Positions 45,544 through 56,193 of a stretch of 64,000 nucleotides of DNA are shown here, in pieces; positions within the stretch are counted from its first letter, which is position 1; the number at the start of each line of letters is the position of its first letter. Source of the stretch: an uncultured Bradyrhizobium sp. (lineage in GTDB: Bacteria; Pseudomonadota; Alphaproteobacteria; Rhizobiales; Xanthobacteraceae); the NCBI RefSeq assembly GCF_947648125.1, contig NZ_CANSMR010000002.1:654988-718987 (forward strand), in the 5' to 3' direction. Below the pieces are notes generated by a model. It did no database searches. It was not told the origin of the DNA and saw nothing but the letters and a program-made list of their open reading frames with translations. The translations under genes and the position numbers were made by a program.

Positions 45544-46653
45544 CTAGCGCCCGGTCTTCACCCGCGTCCACAAGCGATTGATGATCCGCTGCGTCGCCGG
45601 GTCGCGGGCCGTGATCACGAACAGCTTCTTCTGCATCGCCTCGTCCGGATAGATGTTCTTGTCGTTGAAGATCTTCGGATCGATCAGCTTCTGGCTCGCC
45701 AGATTGCCGTTGGCGTAGGACAGGAAATTCGAATTCTTCGCGGCGACCTCGGGACGGTAGAGGTAGTTGATCAGCTCGTAGGCTTCCGCGACGTTCTTCG
45801 CGTCCGCCGGAATCGCGAGATTGTCAAAGAACATCTGCGCGCCCTCCTTCGGGATCGTGTAGCCGATCTCGACGCCGGACTTGGCTTCCGCCGCCCGACT
45901 ACGCGCCTGCATGATATCGCCCGACCATCCGACCACGAAGCAGATCTCACCCGAGGCCAGCGCGCTGAGATATTCGGACGAGTGGAATTTGCGCACATAG
46001 GGCCGGATCTTGATGACGAGATCGGCAGCCTTCTCGAGGTCAGGCTGCTTGGTCGAGTTCGGATCCAGGCCGAGATAGCTCAGCGCCGCCGGCAGAATGT
46101 CGTCGGCGGAATCCAGCATGTGGATGCCGCAATCCTTGAACTTGGCGAGGTTCTCCGGCTTGAACACCATGTCCCAGCTGTCGATCTTGGCGTTAGGCCC
46201 GAGAATCTTCTCCACCATCTTGACGTTGTAGCCGATGCCGGTGGTGCCCCACATGTAGTTGGCGCCGTAATTGTTGCCGGGATCGTAGGTGGCGAGCTGA
46301 CCAGTCACCACGGGCCACGCATTGGCGAGGTTCGGCAGCTTCGACTTGTCGAGCTTCAGGAACACCTTCGCGGTGATCTGGCGTTGCAGGAAATAGCCGG
46401 TCGGCACCACGACATCATAGCCCGACTTGCCGGCGAGCAGCCGTGTCTCCAGCGTCTCGTTGGCGTCGAACGTGTCGTAGATGACCTTGATGCCGGTTTC
46501 CTTGGTGAAGTCCTCGAGGACTCCCGGCGCCATGTAGTTCGACCAGTTGTAGAAGTTGACCGTGCGCTCCTCCGCATGTGCGGAGACAGCGAACAACAGA
46601 GCCGTGGCGATCGTTCCGACGAGGCTGACGAGACGACGGCTCTGCTTTTGCAT
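45544..46653 (-). CDS. Polyamine ABC transporter substrate-binding protein (PotF-like)
   Basis: 369 residues with signal peptide (SLVGTIATALLFAVSAHAEE). Class-II periplasmic-binding features: VNFYNWSNYMAPGVLEDFTK, then FDANETLETRLLAGKSGYDV and MWGTTGIGYNVK, the polyamine-binding layout. It is expected to bind putrescine or spermidine. No potGHI permease genes are next to it. Six bases after the aminotransferase gene. Confidence 0.88.
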   Translation of the reverse strand: MQKQSRRLVSLVGTIATALLFAVSAHAEERTVNFYNWSNYMAPGVLEDFTKETGIKVIYDTFDANETLETRLLAGKSGYDVVVPTGYFLQRQITAKVFLKLDKSKLPNLANAWPVVTGQLATYDPGNNYGANYMWGTTGIGYNVKMVEKILGPNAKIDSWDMVFKPENLAKFKDCGIHMLDSADDILPAALSYLGLDPNSTKQPDLEKAADLVIKIRPYVRKFHSSEYLSALASGEICFVVGWSGDIMQARSRAAEAKSGVEIGYTIPKEGAQMFFDNLAIPADAKNVAEAYELINYLYRPEVAAKNSNFLSYANGNLASQKLIDPKIFNDKNIYPDEAMQKKLFVITARDPATQRIINRLWTRVKTGR

Positions 46654-46659
46654 TCTGGT

Positions 46660-47829
46660 CTACCTCTTGCGACGATGCACTGCGTCGGACAACCGCTCCA
46701 GCGCGGTGTCGAGCGTCGAGTCCTTCTTGGCGAAGCAGAAACGCACCACCGACGTCACCGCATCCTGCTCGTAAAACGCCGACACCGGAATAGCCGCGAC
46801 CTTGTAATCCTGCACAATTCGCCAGCAGAACTCCGCGTCGGTCTCATTGAGTCCGAGCGGCGACAGATCGACGGTGAGGAAATAAGTGCCCTGCGACTTC
46901 AGCACCGGAAAGCCGATGCTCTCCAATCCCTTGGTCAGGCGGTCGCGGCTCCGCGCCATGTCCTTGCGCATGTCGAGGAAGTAGTCGTCCGGCTTGTTGA
47001 GGCCGTAGGCGACAGCCGCCTGCAGATTGGGCGCGGTCGTGAAGGTGAGGAACTGGTGCACCTTGGCGGCGACGCGCAGCAGCGGCGGCGCGGCGCAGAC
47101 GAAGCCGATCTTCCATCCGGTCAGCGAAAAGATCTTGCCGGCGCTGCCGACCTTGATGGTGCGGTCGCGCATGCCCGGGATCGTGATCAGCGGGATGTGC
47201 TCGCGGCCGTCGAACACGACGTGCTCCCAGACCTCGTCGCAGATCGCGACCACGTCGAACTCCTGGCAGTACCGCGCCAGCAGTTCGAGGTCCTCGCGCG
47301 GATAGACCACCGCCGCGGGGTTGAGCGGATTGTTGAACAGCACCGCCTTGGTCTTGTGGTTGAAGACGCTGCGCAGCATCTCCTCGTTCAGCCGCCACTC
47401 CGGCGGCTCGAGCCGCAACAGCCGCGGAATGCCGCCGGCCTGGCGGATGATCGGCAGATAGGAATCATAGACCGGCTGGAAGCACACCACCTCGTCGCCC
47501 GGCTCGACCACGGACAGGATCGACGACGTCAGCGCCTCGGTGCCGCCGGAGGTGACCATCACCTCGGTCATCGGATCGAGCTCGAGCCCGTGCCAGTGGC
47601 CGTAATGCGATGCGATCGCCTGACGGAGTTCCGGAATGCCCATCATCGACGGATACTGGTTGTAGCCGTTGATGGACGCGTCCGCGGCGGCGCGGCGGAT
47701 GTCCTCCGGGCCGGGATCGTCGGGAAAGCCTTGGCCGAGATTGATGGCGTTGTTGTCGCGCGCAGCCTGCGACATCGCCTCGAAGATGGTGACGGGAAGG
47801 TCCGCGAAGACCTTGTTCATGGAGGTCAT
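46660..47829 (-). CDS. Class I/II aminotransferase (kynurenine/methionine type)
   Basis: 389 residues. Opening NAINLGQGFPDDPGPEDIRR, VTSGGTEALTSSILSVVEPG, NNPLNPAAVVYPREDLELLA, and the PLP-lysine motif GSAGKIFSLTGWKIGFV; Arg near the C-terminus in TSVVRFCFAK. This subgroup (YbdL/CCBL-like) acts on aromatic and sulfur amino acids. It precedes the PotF-like gene and follows a rhodanese, suggesting sulfur amino acid handling, but this is only context. Confidence 0.88.
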   Translation of the reverse strand: MTSMNKVFADLPVTIFEAMSQAARDNNAINLGQGFPDDPGPEDIRRAAADASINGYNQYPSMMGIPELRQAIASHYGHWHGLELDPMTEVMVTSGGTEALTSSILSVVEPGDEVVCFQPVYDSYLPIIRQAGGIPRLLRLEPPEWRLNEEMLRSVFNHKTKAVLFNNPLNPAAVVYPREDLELLARYCQEFDVVAICDEVWEHVVFDGREHIPLITIPGMRDRTIKVGSAGKIFSLTGWKIGFVCAAPPLLRVAAKVHQFLTFTTAPNLQAAVAYGLNKPDDYFLDMRKDMARSRDRLTKGLESIGFPVLKSQGTYFLTVDLSPLGLNETDAEFCWRIVQDYKVAAIPVSAFYEQDAVTSVVRFCFAKKDSTLDTALERLSDAVHRRKR

Positions 47830-47837
47830 GTCAGGGA

Positions 47838-48167
47838 TCAGCCGCCCGTCTTGGTGGGCAGTCCTGCCGCCTTCCAGCCGATGATGCCGCCCGCCAAATG
47901 CTTGTCGTACGGCAGGCCCGCGGCCTGGGCGGCCAGCGAGGCCGTCACCGAGCGCTTGCCGGAGCGGCAGGCGAACACCACCTGCATGCCCTGCGGATCG
48001 GGAATCGCGGCCGGGTCAAACGTCGACAGCGGCACCACGACGCCATCGGGATAGGCCTCGACGGCGACCTCGTTGGGCTCGCGGACATCGACCAGGAGAT
48101 AGCGGCCTTCCGCTATGCCCTTCGACACCTCGTCCGGAAACAAATCTTCCACCTTGTGGTCCGCCAC
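47838..48167 (-). CDS. Single-domain rhodanese
   Basis: 109 residues from GTG 48167, preceded by GGGAGGATATTTCC. Active-site loop FACRSGKRSVTAS with the sulfur-carrying Cys, and the domain opening EGRYLLVDVREPNEVAVEAY. It moves sulfane sulfur between thiols, or it may act in sulfide tolerance. 8 bases before the aminotransferase start. Confidence 0.9.
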   Translation of the reverse strand: MADHKVEDLFPDEVSKGIAEGRYLLVDVREPNEVAVEAYPDGVVVPLSTFDPAAIPDPQGMQVVFACRSGKRSVTASLAAQAAGLPYDKHLAGGIIGWKAAGLPTKTGG

Positions 48168-48304
48168 GGAAATATCCTCCCGACTATCCGATTGGCGAGC
48201 CTCGCGCGGCTCGCCGGTCCGGGCCGCAAAGTCGCCTCTTGCGCGGAGAAAATCAAGCGCCCGAAACGGGTTAGATGCCGCGCAGAAACGCTGGATCGTG
48301 GACC

Positions 48305-50230
48305 CTAGATCGTGACTTGTGTGCCGACCTCGACCACCCGACCGGTCGGGATCTGGAAATAGTCGGTGGCATCGTTCGAGGAACGGCTCAGCGCGATGAA
48401 CAGATGGTCCTGCCAACTCGGCATGCCCGAATGCGCCGCCGGCTTCAGCGCACGGCGGGACAGGAAGAACGAGGTCGACATGATGTCGAACTGCCAGCCG
48501 AGCTTGCGGGCGATTGCGAGCGTCTTCGGCACGTTCGGCTGCTCCATGAAACCGAACTTCAGCGTCACCTTGGAGAAGGTCTCGGTCAGCTGCTCCATCC
48601 GCACCCGCTCGGACGGATCGATGCGCGGCGTCGGCGCGGTCTCGATGGTGAGGATGACGTTCTTCTCGTGCAGCACCTTGTAGTGCTTGAGGCTATGCAT
48701 CAGCGCGGTCGGCGCGCTGACGGGATCGCTGGTCAGGAACACCGCTGTCCCGGAGACGCGCTGCGGCGGCCGCTTCTCGAGCATCGCGACGAGATCGGCG
48801 AGCGGGAATTCCAGCTTGCGCGACTTCTCGAACAACAGCCGGCTGCCGCGCCGCCAGGTGTACATCACCACGATCATCGCCCCGCCGAGCGCGAGCGGCA
48901 CCCAGCCGCCCTCGAACACCTTGAGCAGGTTGGCGGCCAGGAACGTGATATCCAGGAACAGGAACGGCGCAACCAGCGCCGCGGCGGCGATCGGCGACCA
49001 GCGCCAGACCTTCCAGATCACCACGAAGCCCATCATCGCCGTCACCACCATGGTGCCGGTCACGGAGATGCCGTAGGCCGACGCCAGCGCGCTCGACGAG
49101 CGGAACATCAGCACCAGCACGATCACCGCGATGAACAGGAACCGGTTGATGCGCGGCATGTAGATCTGGCCGGAATGCGCTTCCGACGTGTGGCGGATCT
49201 CGAAGCGCGGCATCAGGCCGAGCTGGATCGCTTGCCGGGTCAGCGAATAGGCGCCGGTGATGACGGCCTGGCTCGCGATCACGGTCGCCATGGTCGCAAG
49301 CGCGACCATCGGGATCAACGCCCAGTCCGGGAACATCAGGAAGAACGGGTTCTCGATCCCCTTGGGATCGCCGATCAACAGCGCGCCCTGCCCGAGATAG
49401 TTCAGCGCCAGCGACGGCAGCACGATGAACAGCCACGCGGTCTGGATCGGGCGTTTGCCGAAGTGGCCGAGGTCGGCATAGAGCGCCTCCGCGCCGGTTA
49501 CCGCGAGGAAGACCGCACCGAGCGTGATGAAGCCGATCACGCCGTGATGCAGCATGAACGACACCGCAAGGATCGGGTTGAACGCGTACAGCACCTCGGG
49601 ATGCCGCGCGATCTGCGGCAGCGCCGCGATCGCGATCACGGCGAACCAGACGCACATCACCGGGCCGAAGAACGCCGCGACGCGCGCGGTGCCGCGCGAC
49701 TGCACCGCGAACAGGGCGACCAGGATCACCACTGTGAGCGGGACGACATAGGGATCGAATGTCGAGGTGACGAGCTTGATGCCCTCGATCGCCGACAGCA
49801 CCGACAGCGCCGGCGTGATGACGGCATCGCCATAGAACAGCGCGCCGCTGATGATGCCGAGCAGCACGATCGCAGCGGCGCCCTTGGTGGCCGCGCGCTG
49901 CGCCAGCGCCATGAGCGCCAGCGTCCCGCCCTCGCCATTGTTGTCGGCACGCAACAGGATCACGACATATTTCAATGTGACGACGACGATCAGCGCCCAC
50001 AGGATCAGGCTGAGCACGCCGAGCACCGCATGCGCCGTCACGGCGCCTTCGCCGCCGGCAGCCGCGACGACGGCTTCGCGCAGCGCGTACAGCGGGCTGG
50101 TGCCGATGTCGCCATAGACGACGCCGATGCTGCCGAGCATCAGCGCCTTGAAGGTGGCGGTTGAATGCGCCTCGCCATGGCCGTTTGCCGCGGGCGTTTC
50201 CGCCGCGGTGATCGCACTCTCGGATGACAT
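48305..50230 (-). CDS. kup: Kup-type low-affinity K+ transporter
   Basis: 641 residues from ATG 50230. Twelve TM helices start with [26 protein letters not shown], the Kup signature (GDIGTSPLY). Other family features: [41 protein letters not shown]-terminus. K+/H+ symporter for K+ uptake. It lies 154 bases behind a second kup gene with the same layout, so the two look like a tandem duplication. Confidence 0.93.
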   Translation of the reverse strand: MSSESAITAAETPAANGHGEAHSTATFKALMLGSIGVVYGDIGTSPLYALREAVVAAAGGEGAVTAHAVLGVLSLILWALIVVVTLKYVVILLRADNNGEGGTLALMALAQRAATKGAAAIVLLGIISGALFYGDAVITPALSVLSAIEGIKLVTSTFDPYVVPLTVVILVALFAVQSRGTARVAAFFGPVMCVWFAVIAIAALPQIARHPEVLYAFNPILAVSFMLHHGVIGFITLGAVFLAVTGAEALYADLGHFGKRPIQTAWLFIVLPSLALNYLGQGALLIGDPKGIENPFFLMFPDWALIPMVALATMATVIASQAVITGAYSLTRQAIQLGLMPRFEIRHTSEAHSGQIYMPRINRFLFIAVIVLVLMFRSSSALASAYGISVTGTMVVTAMMGFVVIWKVWRWSPIAAAALVAPFLFLDITFLAANLLKVFEGGWVPLALGGAMIVVMYTWRRGSRLLFEKSRKLEFPLADLVAMLEKRPPQRVSGTAVFLTSDPVSAPTALMHSLKHYKVLHEKNVILTIETAPTPRIDPSERVRMEQLTETFSKVTLKFGFMEQPNVPKTLAIARKLGWQFDIMSTSFFLSRRALKPAAHSGMPSWQDHLFIALSRSSNDATDYFQIPTGRVVEVGTQVTI

Positions 50231-50384
50231 GGGAAGCTGCGCCTCTGTCTTCTGCCGCACTGCACAATGCCGGGTTGCAGGCCTATACTCCCGGCAGGAA
50301 TGCATAGGTTAGCACGGATTTAGGCCTCCACCATGCGTACCACGCATAGATCAAGGCTTTCCTACGCCGGAATTCGCTGTCAGC

Positions 50385-52307
50385 TCAAATAGTTACCTGG
50401 GTACCCACTTCAACGACTCTGCCGGTCGGAATCTGGAAATAGTCGGTGGCATCGTTGGCGGACCGGCTCATCGCGATGAACAGGTGGTCCTGCCACTGCG
50501 GCATCCCGGACTGGGCGGACGGCTTCAGCGACCGGCGCGACACGAAGAACGAGGTCGACATGATGTCGAACTGCCAGCCGAGCTTGCGCGCGACCGCGAG
50601 CGCCTTCGGCACGTTCGGCGATTCCATGTAGCCGAAGCGCAGCCGCACCGCGGTGAACTTGTCGCTGACCTTCTCCATGGTGACGCGCTCCGACAGGTCG
50701 ACGCGCGGTGTCGGTGCGGTCTCGATGGTCAGGATCACATTGTGCTCGTGCAGTACCTTGTTGTGCTTGAGATTGTGTAAGAGCGCGGTCGGCACGAAGC
50801 TGGGATCGCTGGTCAGGAACACCGCGGTGCCGTTGACGATATGCGGCGGCCGCTTCTCCAGGCTGTGGATCAGGTCGCGCAGCGGCACTTCGATGCGGCG
50901 GGTCTTTGCGATCAGGATCGCGGCACCGCGACGCCAGGTCCAGATCATCGTTGCCATCACGACGCCGAACAGCAGCGGCACCCACGCGCCCTCGAACAGC
51001 TTCAGGAGATTGGCGCTGAAGAAGGTCATGTCGACGATCACGAACGGCAGGATCAACGCAGCGGCCGACGCCACGCGCCAGTTCCACAGCTTCCAGATCA
51101 CGATGAAGCCCATGATGCCGTCGGCGACCATGGTGGTGGAGACGGCGATGCCGTAGGCCGAGGCGAGCCCGCTCGAGGTGCGGAACAGCAGCACCAGCAG
51201 CAGCACGCCAATCAGCAGCAGCCGGTTGACCCGCGGCAGATAGATCTGCCCGGCATGGGTCTCCGAGGTGTAGCGGACCTCGAAGCGCGGCAAGAGCCCG
51301 AGCTGCACCGCCTGGCTGATCAGCGAGTAGGCGCCGGTGATCACCGCCTGGCTCGCGATCACGGTCGCAGCAGTGGCGAGCCCGACCAGCGGCAGCAGCA
51401 GCACGTCCGGCACCATGCGGTAGAACGAGTTCTCGATCGCCGCGGGATCGGACAGCACCAGCGCGCCCTGTCCGAAATAATTCAGCAGCAGCGAGGGCAG
51501 CACGAAGAACAGCCAGCCGGACTGGATCGGCTTGCGGCCGAAATGTCCGAGATCGGCATACAGCGCCTCGCCGCCGGTCACCGCGAGGAACACGGCGCCC
51601 AAGGTCACGAGGCCGACAGTGCCGTGGGTCAGCAGGAACTGAATCGCGTAATAGGGATTGATCGCCGCCAGCACCGACGGATCGTCCATGATGTGGACCA
51701 GCCCCATCACCGCGAGCGAGGCGAACCACACCACCATCACCGGCCCGAAGGCGGAAGCAACGCGCGCAGTGCCGGTGCGCTGCACCGAGAACAGCAGCAC
51801 GAGGATCAGGATCGTCAGCGGCACCACATAATGCTCGAGATGCGGCGTGGCTAGCTTGAGGCCTTCGACCGCCGACAGCACCGAGATCGCCGGCGTGATC
51901 ATGGAATCGCCAATGAACATCGAGGCGCCGACCACGCCGAGCGCGAGCAGCGGCCAGCTGCGCCGTCCGATCGCGCGCTGGCCGAGCGCCATCAGCGACA
52001 GCGTGCCGCCCTCGCCATTGTTGTCGGCGCGCAGCAGCAGCAGGACGTATTTGGCCGTGACGACGGTGAACAGCGCCCACAGGATCAGGCTGAGCACGCC
52101 CAGCACCATGATGCGGGTGACCGGCTGGCCGTGCGCGGCGCCGCCGACCGCCTCACGGAATGCGTAGAGCGGCGAGGTTCCGATATCGCCGAACACCACT
52201 CCGATGCTGCCCAGTGTCAGGGCCCAGAAGCTGGAGGCGCCTTGGCCTTTGCCGTGACCTGTTCCTTGGCCCTCCTGGGCTTCGGTGGATGAGACGCTGA
52301 CAGCCAT
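50385..52307 (-). CDS. kup: Second Kup-type K+ transporter
   Basis: 640 residues from ATG 52307. The same segments occur in order ([66 protein letters not shown] at the end). The two Kup proteins match clearly along their length but differ most in the N-terminal ~25 residues, which are Gly/Gln-rich here. Located between motB and the first kup gene on the same strand. Confidence 0.93.
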   Translation of the reverse strand: MAVSVSSTEAQEGQGTGHGKGQGASSFWALTLGSIGVVFGDIGTSPLYAFREAVGGAAHGQPVTRIMVLGVLSLILWALFTVVTAKYVLLLLRADNNGEGGTLSLMALGQRAIGRRSWPLLALGVVGASMFIGDSMITPAISVLSAVEGLKLATPHLEHYVVPLTILILVLLFSVQRTGTARVASAFGPVMVVWFASLAVMGLVHIMDDPSVLAAINPYYAIQFLLTHGTVGLVTLGAVFLAVTGGEALYADLGHFGRKPIQSGWLFFVLPSLLLNYFGQGALVLSDPAAIENSFYRMVPDVLLLPLVGLATAATVIASQAVITGAYSLISQAVQLGLLPRFEVRYTSETHAGQIYLPRVNRLLLIGVLLLVLLFRTSSGLASAYGIAVSTTMVADGIMGFIVIWKLWNWRVASAAALILPFVIVDMTFFSANLLKLFEGAWVPLLFGVVMATMIWTWRRGAAILIAKTRRIEVPLRDLIHSLEKRPPHIVNGTAVFLTSDPSFVPTALLHNLKHNKVLHEHNVILTIETAPTPRVDLSERVTMEKVSDKFTAVRLRFGYMESPNVPKALAVARKLGWQFDIMSTSFFVSRRSLKPSAQSGMPQWQDHLFIAMSRSANDATDYFQIPTGRVVEVGTQVTI

Positions 52308-52419
52308 GGCGAGGTTGGAACGCTCGATCGGTTGATTTTGATCCGCGCGGCTATCGACGCTTCCACCCCGCCTGTCAACCAAGCAACACGGTCAGCGGCG
52401 GTAGCATGGTAACCCGAAG

Positions 52420-53250
52420 CTACGGCTTCAGATCCGGCGGCAGTGGCGGATTTTCCCGCATCAACGTGATGGTCACGCGTCGGTTCGCCGGCAGCGTCGG
52501 ATCGTCGGGAAACAGCGGCTGGCCGTCGGCCTTGCCGGAAACCGCGAAGATGTGCGACGGCGGCAGCCCCTCCCGCTCCAGGATTTGCCGCACCGCATTG
52601 GCGCGGTCCGCGGACAGGTCGAAAGCGTCGTAATCGCTGCGCGCCGGCACGAAGCCTGCGGCTGTATGCCCCACGATCGCGACCCGCAGCGGCGTCGCCT
52701 TCAGCGGCGCGGCGAGCTTCTGGATCAGCCGGCGGGTGCGCTCATACGGCTCCCTGGAACCGTCGGCGAACATCGAGCGGCCGTCCTGGTCGACGATCTC
52801 GAGGTTGAGCCCCTCCTTGGTCTCCTCGAACATGATGTTCTTGGAAATCTCGGTCAGCTCCGGCATGTCCTGCAGCGCCTGCCGGAGCGAGGCGGAGGCG
52901 AGCGCGAATTCGCGGTCGATCTTCAGCCGCGCGCCGTTGATCTGGCTGCGCTCCCTTTCGTCCGGCGTCGGATTGGCGGAGGATTCTTCCGGCGAGATGT
53001 GCTCGACATTCTTGAGCTTCGGCCGGGTCGGCAGGCCATCGGACTCGACGATGCCGGAATAGCGCACATTGGTCTGCACGCCGAAGGCGTCGCGCATCGA
53101 GCCCGCGACGATCTTCAGCTTGTTGTTGTCCATGGTGGAGAACGCGACGAGCATCACGAAGAAGCTCATCATCAGGCCCATCAGGTCGGCGAAGGTCACG
53201 AACCAGCCGTGACCTCCGGTATGGGCGTCGCCGCGCTTCTTCTTGGCCAT
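52420..53250 (-). CDS. motB: Flagellar motor stator protein MotB
   Basis: 276 residues. N-terminal WFVTFADLMGLMMSFFVMLV carries the proton-binding Asp (D22). The C-terminal OmpA-like domain binds peptidoglycan: LRVAIVGHTAAGFVPARSDY, DAFDLSADRANAVRQILERE, LPANRRVTITLM. Twenty-eight bases after motA, so the stator pair is co-transcribed. No other flagellar genes are nearby. Confidence 0.92.
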   Translation of the reverse strand: MAKKKRGDAHTGGHGWFVTFADLMGLMMSFFVMLVAFSTMDNNKLKIVAGSMRDAFGVQTNVRYSGIVESDGLPTRPKLKNVEHISPEESSANPTPDERERSQINGARLKIDREFALASASLRQALQDMPELTEISKNIMFEETKEGLNLEIVDQDGRSMFADGSREPYERTRRLIQKLAAPLKATPLRVAIVGHTAAGFVPARSDYDAFDLSADRANAVRQILEREGLPPSHIFAVSGKADGQPLFPDDPTLPANRRVTITLMRENPPLPPDLKP

Positions 53251-53278
53251 CGCTGCGTTTCCCGAAAGCGCCGACCGG

Positions 53279-54052
53279 TCAAGCCGGAACCGGCTCGCCT
53301 TCCTCGTGGCGATGCTTCTCCGGCAGATAGGCCAGCAGCATCTCGCGCACCAGCGCCGGGCTCTTGGAATCGCGGATCATCAGGATGCCGTCGATGATCA
53401 GCGTGCGGTTGGTCTCCTCGTCGAGCAGCTTGCCGTGCAGCTTGTCGGCGATCGGCAGGCAGAACAGGTTGGCCACCAACGCGCCGTACAGCGTTGCGAG
53501 CAGCGCGGTCGCCATGAACGGGCCGAGCTTGGACGGGTCGGTCATGTTGGCGAACATCTGCACCATGCCGATCAGCGTGCCGATCATGCCGAAGGCCGGC
53601 GCGCAGTCGCCGATCGCGCGATAGATCTTGCTGCCCTCGTCGAGGTGCATCAGGAAATTGTCGCGGTCGCGCTCCATGTTGTCGCGGATGAATTCGAGGT
53701 CGTAACCGTCGGCGACGTAGCGGATGCCCTTGGCAAGGAACGGCTCGTCGGTTTCGACCTTCTCCAGGCCGACCGGGCCCTGCTTGCGGGCGATCTCGGC
53801 GATGCGGGCGAGCTCGTCGACGAGGTCGCGGGCCGACAGCCGGCTCATGGTGAAAGCAAATTTCGCGCCGAGCGGCAGCCCGTGCAGCATTACGCCGAGC
53901 GGAAAGCGGATCATCGTCGCCGCGATCGAGCCGCCGAAGATGATGATCATGGCATGTTCGGAGATGAACATGTGCAGGTCGCCGCCCATGAACATCATCA
54001 CCGCGATGACGATGATGCCGGCCAACAGCCCGGCGCCTGTCATGATATCCAT
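53279..54052 (-). CDS. motA: Flagellar motor stator protein MotA
   Basis: 257 residues from ATG 54052, chosen because GGAG lies 6 bases upstream; a TTG four codons earlier lacks one. Four TM helices with GGSIAATMIRFPLGVMLHGL, APAFGMIGTLIGMVQMFANM and LLATLYGALVANLFCLPIAD, the MotA/PomA family pattern. Forms the ion channel with MotB to turn the flagellum. Proton or sodium coupling cannot be settled from sequence. Confidence 0.92.
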   Translation of the reverse strand: MDIMTGAGLLAGIIVIAVMMFMGGDLHMFISEHAMIIIFGGSIAATMIRFPLGVMLHGLPLGAKFAFTMSRLSARDLVDELARIAEIARKQGPVGLEKVETDEPFLAKGIRYVADGYDLEFIRDNMERDRDNFLMHLDEGSKIYRAIGDCAPAFGMIGTLIGMVQMFANMTDPSKLGPFMATALLATLYGALVANLFCLPIADKLHGKLLDEETNRTLIIDGILMIRDSKSPALVREMLLAYLPEKHRHEEGEPVPA

Positions 54053-54324
54053 GAAAAACTCCAACGCGAACGCAACCCGCCTGTCCTGGACGGCGCGCAG
54101 CCCAAGGCGGGCCGCGTGAAAAACCCTAACGTTAATGCCATTAAGGACGCGTTACCGAATTTGGTAGGGATAACAACGGGTAAACGGCTGCCTTTTCGTG
54201 ATGTCGTTGAAGATGTTGGCTTTCCGCATGGGACGCCGTCGCTGCATGCGCAAAAGGTCTCCCCGTAGAACAACGGAGATGAGATAGGTTCGACTAGAGG
54301 AAACGAACAAGCGAGCAGGACAGG

Positions 54325-55302
54325 ATGAAGGCGGTCGTCGTCGAGCAATACGCACCCATCGATCAGATCGAACTGAGGGAGATCGCCACGCCCGAACCCG
54401 GCCCGGGACAGATCCGCGTCCGGGTCCACGCCGCGAGCATCGGCTTCGTCGATGGGCTGAAGGTCGAAGGCCGCTACCAGACCAAGGATGCCCTGCCCTT
54501 TACGCCGGGTGCGGAATTCGCCGGCGTGGTCGACGAGGTCGCGAGCGACGTCGCCGGCATCACGCCGGGCATGCGGGTGATGGGCGCGGCGCGCTCGGGC
54601 GCGCTGGCCGAGTACATCGTGGTGCCGCCTGCCGCCGTCGAGGTCTTGCCCGACGGTCTGTCGATGGAGGCCGCCGCGGCCTTCCGCACCAACTACCTCA
54701 CCGCGCTCTATGCGCTCGGCGAACGCGGCTCGCTCAAGGCCGGCGAGCAGTTGCTCGTGCTCGGCGCCGCCGGCGGCACCGGCATCGCCGCGATCCAGGT
54801 CGGCAAGCTGCTCGGCGCGCGCGTCATTGCCGCCGCCTCGACCGACGAGAAGCGCAGCTTCGCCGCAAACTTCGGCGCCGATGCCGTCGTCGACTACACC
54901 AAGCCCGATTGGCGCGACGCGCTGAAGGACGCAACCGGCGGCAATGGTCCCGACGTGATCTTCGATCCGGTCGGCGGCGAGGTCTCCCTGCAGGCGTTCC
55001 GCTCGATCGCCTGGAACGGCCGCCATGTCGTGGTCGGCTTTGCGGCAGGCCAGATCCCCGCTCTGCCGTTCAATCTGCCGCTTCTGAAGGGCGGCCTCCT
55101 GATCGGCGTCGACGCCGCGCAGATCGCGCGCCGCGAGCCCGAGGCGCAGGCGCGCGTGATGACGCGATTGTCGGCATGGCTGAACGACGGCCGACTGACG
55201 CCGGTGGTCGGCAAGGTGTTCGAGCTTGAAGATTTCCGCGCGGCGTTCACGACGATGCAGACCCGCGCGGCGCTGGGCAAGATGGTGGTCCGGATCGGAT
55301 AG
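54325..55302 (+). CDS. NADPH:quinone oxidoreductase (MDR, zinc-free)
   Basis: 325 residues. GroES-like N-terminus (PFTPGAEFAGVVDEVASDVA) and a Rossmann domain with LVLGAAGGTGIAAIQVGKLL. The cysteines that bind structural zinc in alcohol dehydrogenases are missing, as expected for the QOR group. It reduces quinones or enones with NADPH. Single gene divergent from motA, ~270 bases apart. Confidence 0.88.
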   Translation: MKAVVVEQYAPIDQIELREIATPEPGPGQIRVRVHAASIGFVDGLKVEGRYQTKDALPFTPGAEFAGVVDEVASDVAGITPGMRVMGAARSGALAEYIVVPPAAVEVLPDGLSMEAAAAFRTNYLTALYALGERGSLKAGEQLLVLGAAGGTGIAAIQVGKLLGARVIAAASTDEKRSFAANFGADAVVDYTKPDWRDALKDATGGNGPDVIFDPVGGEVSLQAFRSIAWNGRHVVVGFAAGQIPALPFNLPLLKGGLLIGVDAAQIARREPEAQARVMTRLSAWLNDGRLTPVVGKVFELEDFRAAFTTMQTRAALGKMVVRIG

Positions 55303-55335
55303 TGAGAGGGGCTCCGCTATCGCCCCATCTTCGCT

Positions 55336-55458
55336 GTCGTCCCTGCGAAAGCAGGGACCCATAACCACAGGGTTGTGTTGTTGAGATGAACTGTGGCCAC
55401 AGCTCTGCAATCCAATTCGCATTCGTGGTTATGGGTCCCGGCTCAGGGCCGGGACAAC
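55336..55458. repeat. Dispersed inverted repeat, GTCGTCCCTGCG type (second copy)
   Basis: Starts with GTCGTCCCTGCGAAAGCAGG and continues GACCCATAACCAC; ends with GTGGTTATGGGTCCCGGCTC and GGGCCGGGACAAC. The outer arms pair with mismatches. The left half equals the repeat at 26302-26423. It lies downstream of the quinone oxidoreductase. Confidence 0.8.
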
Positions 55459-55519
55459 ATCTGAGTTTGGTGCGGCGTTAAGTCAAATTCTGAAACGCCG
55501 AACAAAATATCGGTAGTTC

Positions 55520-55604
55520 GTAGGATGGGTAGAGCGCAGCGAAACCCATCATGTCTCCGCGCGGATCAAAGGTGATGGGTTTCGCTGCGCTCTACCCATC
55601 CTAC
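55520..55604. repeat. Perfect 32-bp inverted repeat
   Basis: Left arm 55520-55551 (starts GTAGGATGGGTAGAGCGCAG) and right arm 55573-55604 (ends CTGCGCTCTACCCATCCTAC) are exact reverse complements over 32 bases, with a 21-base loop. The sequence would form a very stable hairpin in either RNA strand. It contains no gene. Confidence 0.9.
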
Positions 55605-55720
55605 AGTTTCTACAATCCGAGCCGGCGCTCGGCCCGAGGCCCGGCGACAAATTATCATACGTTATTGTCGCCGGAATCCGCGCCACCTACCGTTTGCCGA
55701 AAGCGGCGGTGGGCAAAAAA

Positions 55721-55909
55721 ATGCAGGACATGCTGACGCATCTGGAGAAGCTTCGCACCGACGCTGCGGAGTGCGCCCTGATCCGCGACCTGGCCACGGA
55801 CATCCAGAAGCGCGAATTGTTCACCAAGCTCGCCGAGCATCTTGCGGCCCTCGCGGCGGAAGTCGAGAAGGCCATCGCCGCGTCCGGCAGGGAAGGCGAA
55901 GCCGTCTAG
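55721..55909 (+). CDS. Small helical hypothetical protein
   Basis: 62 residues from ATG 55721 (MQDMLTHLEKLRTDAAECAL). Helical throughout: RDLATDIQKRELFTKLAEHL, AALAAEVEKAIAA. Resembles short proteins common in Bradyrhizobium with the pattern H-L-x-K-L-R-x-D-A-A-E-C-A. Function unknown. The frame continues upstream to a TTG at 55694. Confidence 0.55.
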   Translation: MQDMLTHLEKLRTDAAECALIRDLATDIQKRELFTKLAEHLAALAAEVEKAIAASGREGEAV

Positions 55910-56193
55910 TGCGGCACGGACCGGTTTGGGTCACCCGCGCAGTCCCGACGCTGCCGTTGGATCGCAGGAACCAACGCTGCAGCGGCACATTATTATTGCA
56001 CCCCTTGGTTGAAAGGTAGTATCTCGCCAGTATCGGCAGACGCGCCGATCCTGGCGCGTTACCTGTCCACCGAGAGGAATTTAGCCGTCATCTGTTGAAT
56101 TTCAGGATCGTTCATCTTGGCACTTTTTGCATATCGAGCGTCGAGCACGACGTCCCGATCACGCGAGCTGGCCACCGCCGCCAGAGCCGCGCG

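Noticed and set aside
45982-48054. Long plus-strand open frame across the PotF, aminotransferase and rhodanese genes
   Set aside because: It spans three real minus-strand genes and has no domain of its own.
48275-50164. Long plus-strand open frame opposite the first kup gene
   Set aside because: Repetitive Arg/His/Asp/Gln composition from antisense reading; no recognisable fold.
55551-55736. Possible small protein starting MSPRGSKVMGFAALYPS
   Set aside because: It is translation of the 32-bp inverted repeat and its flank, with no ribosome site.
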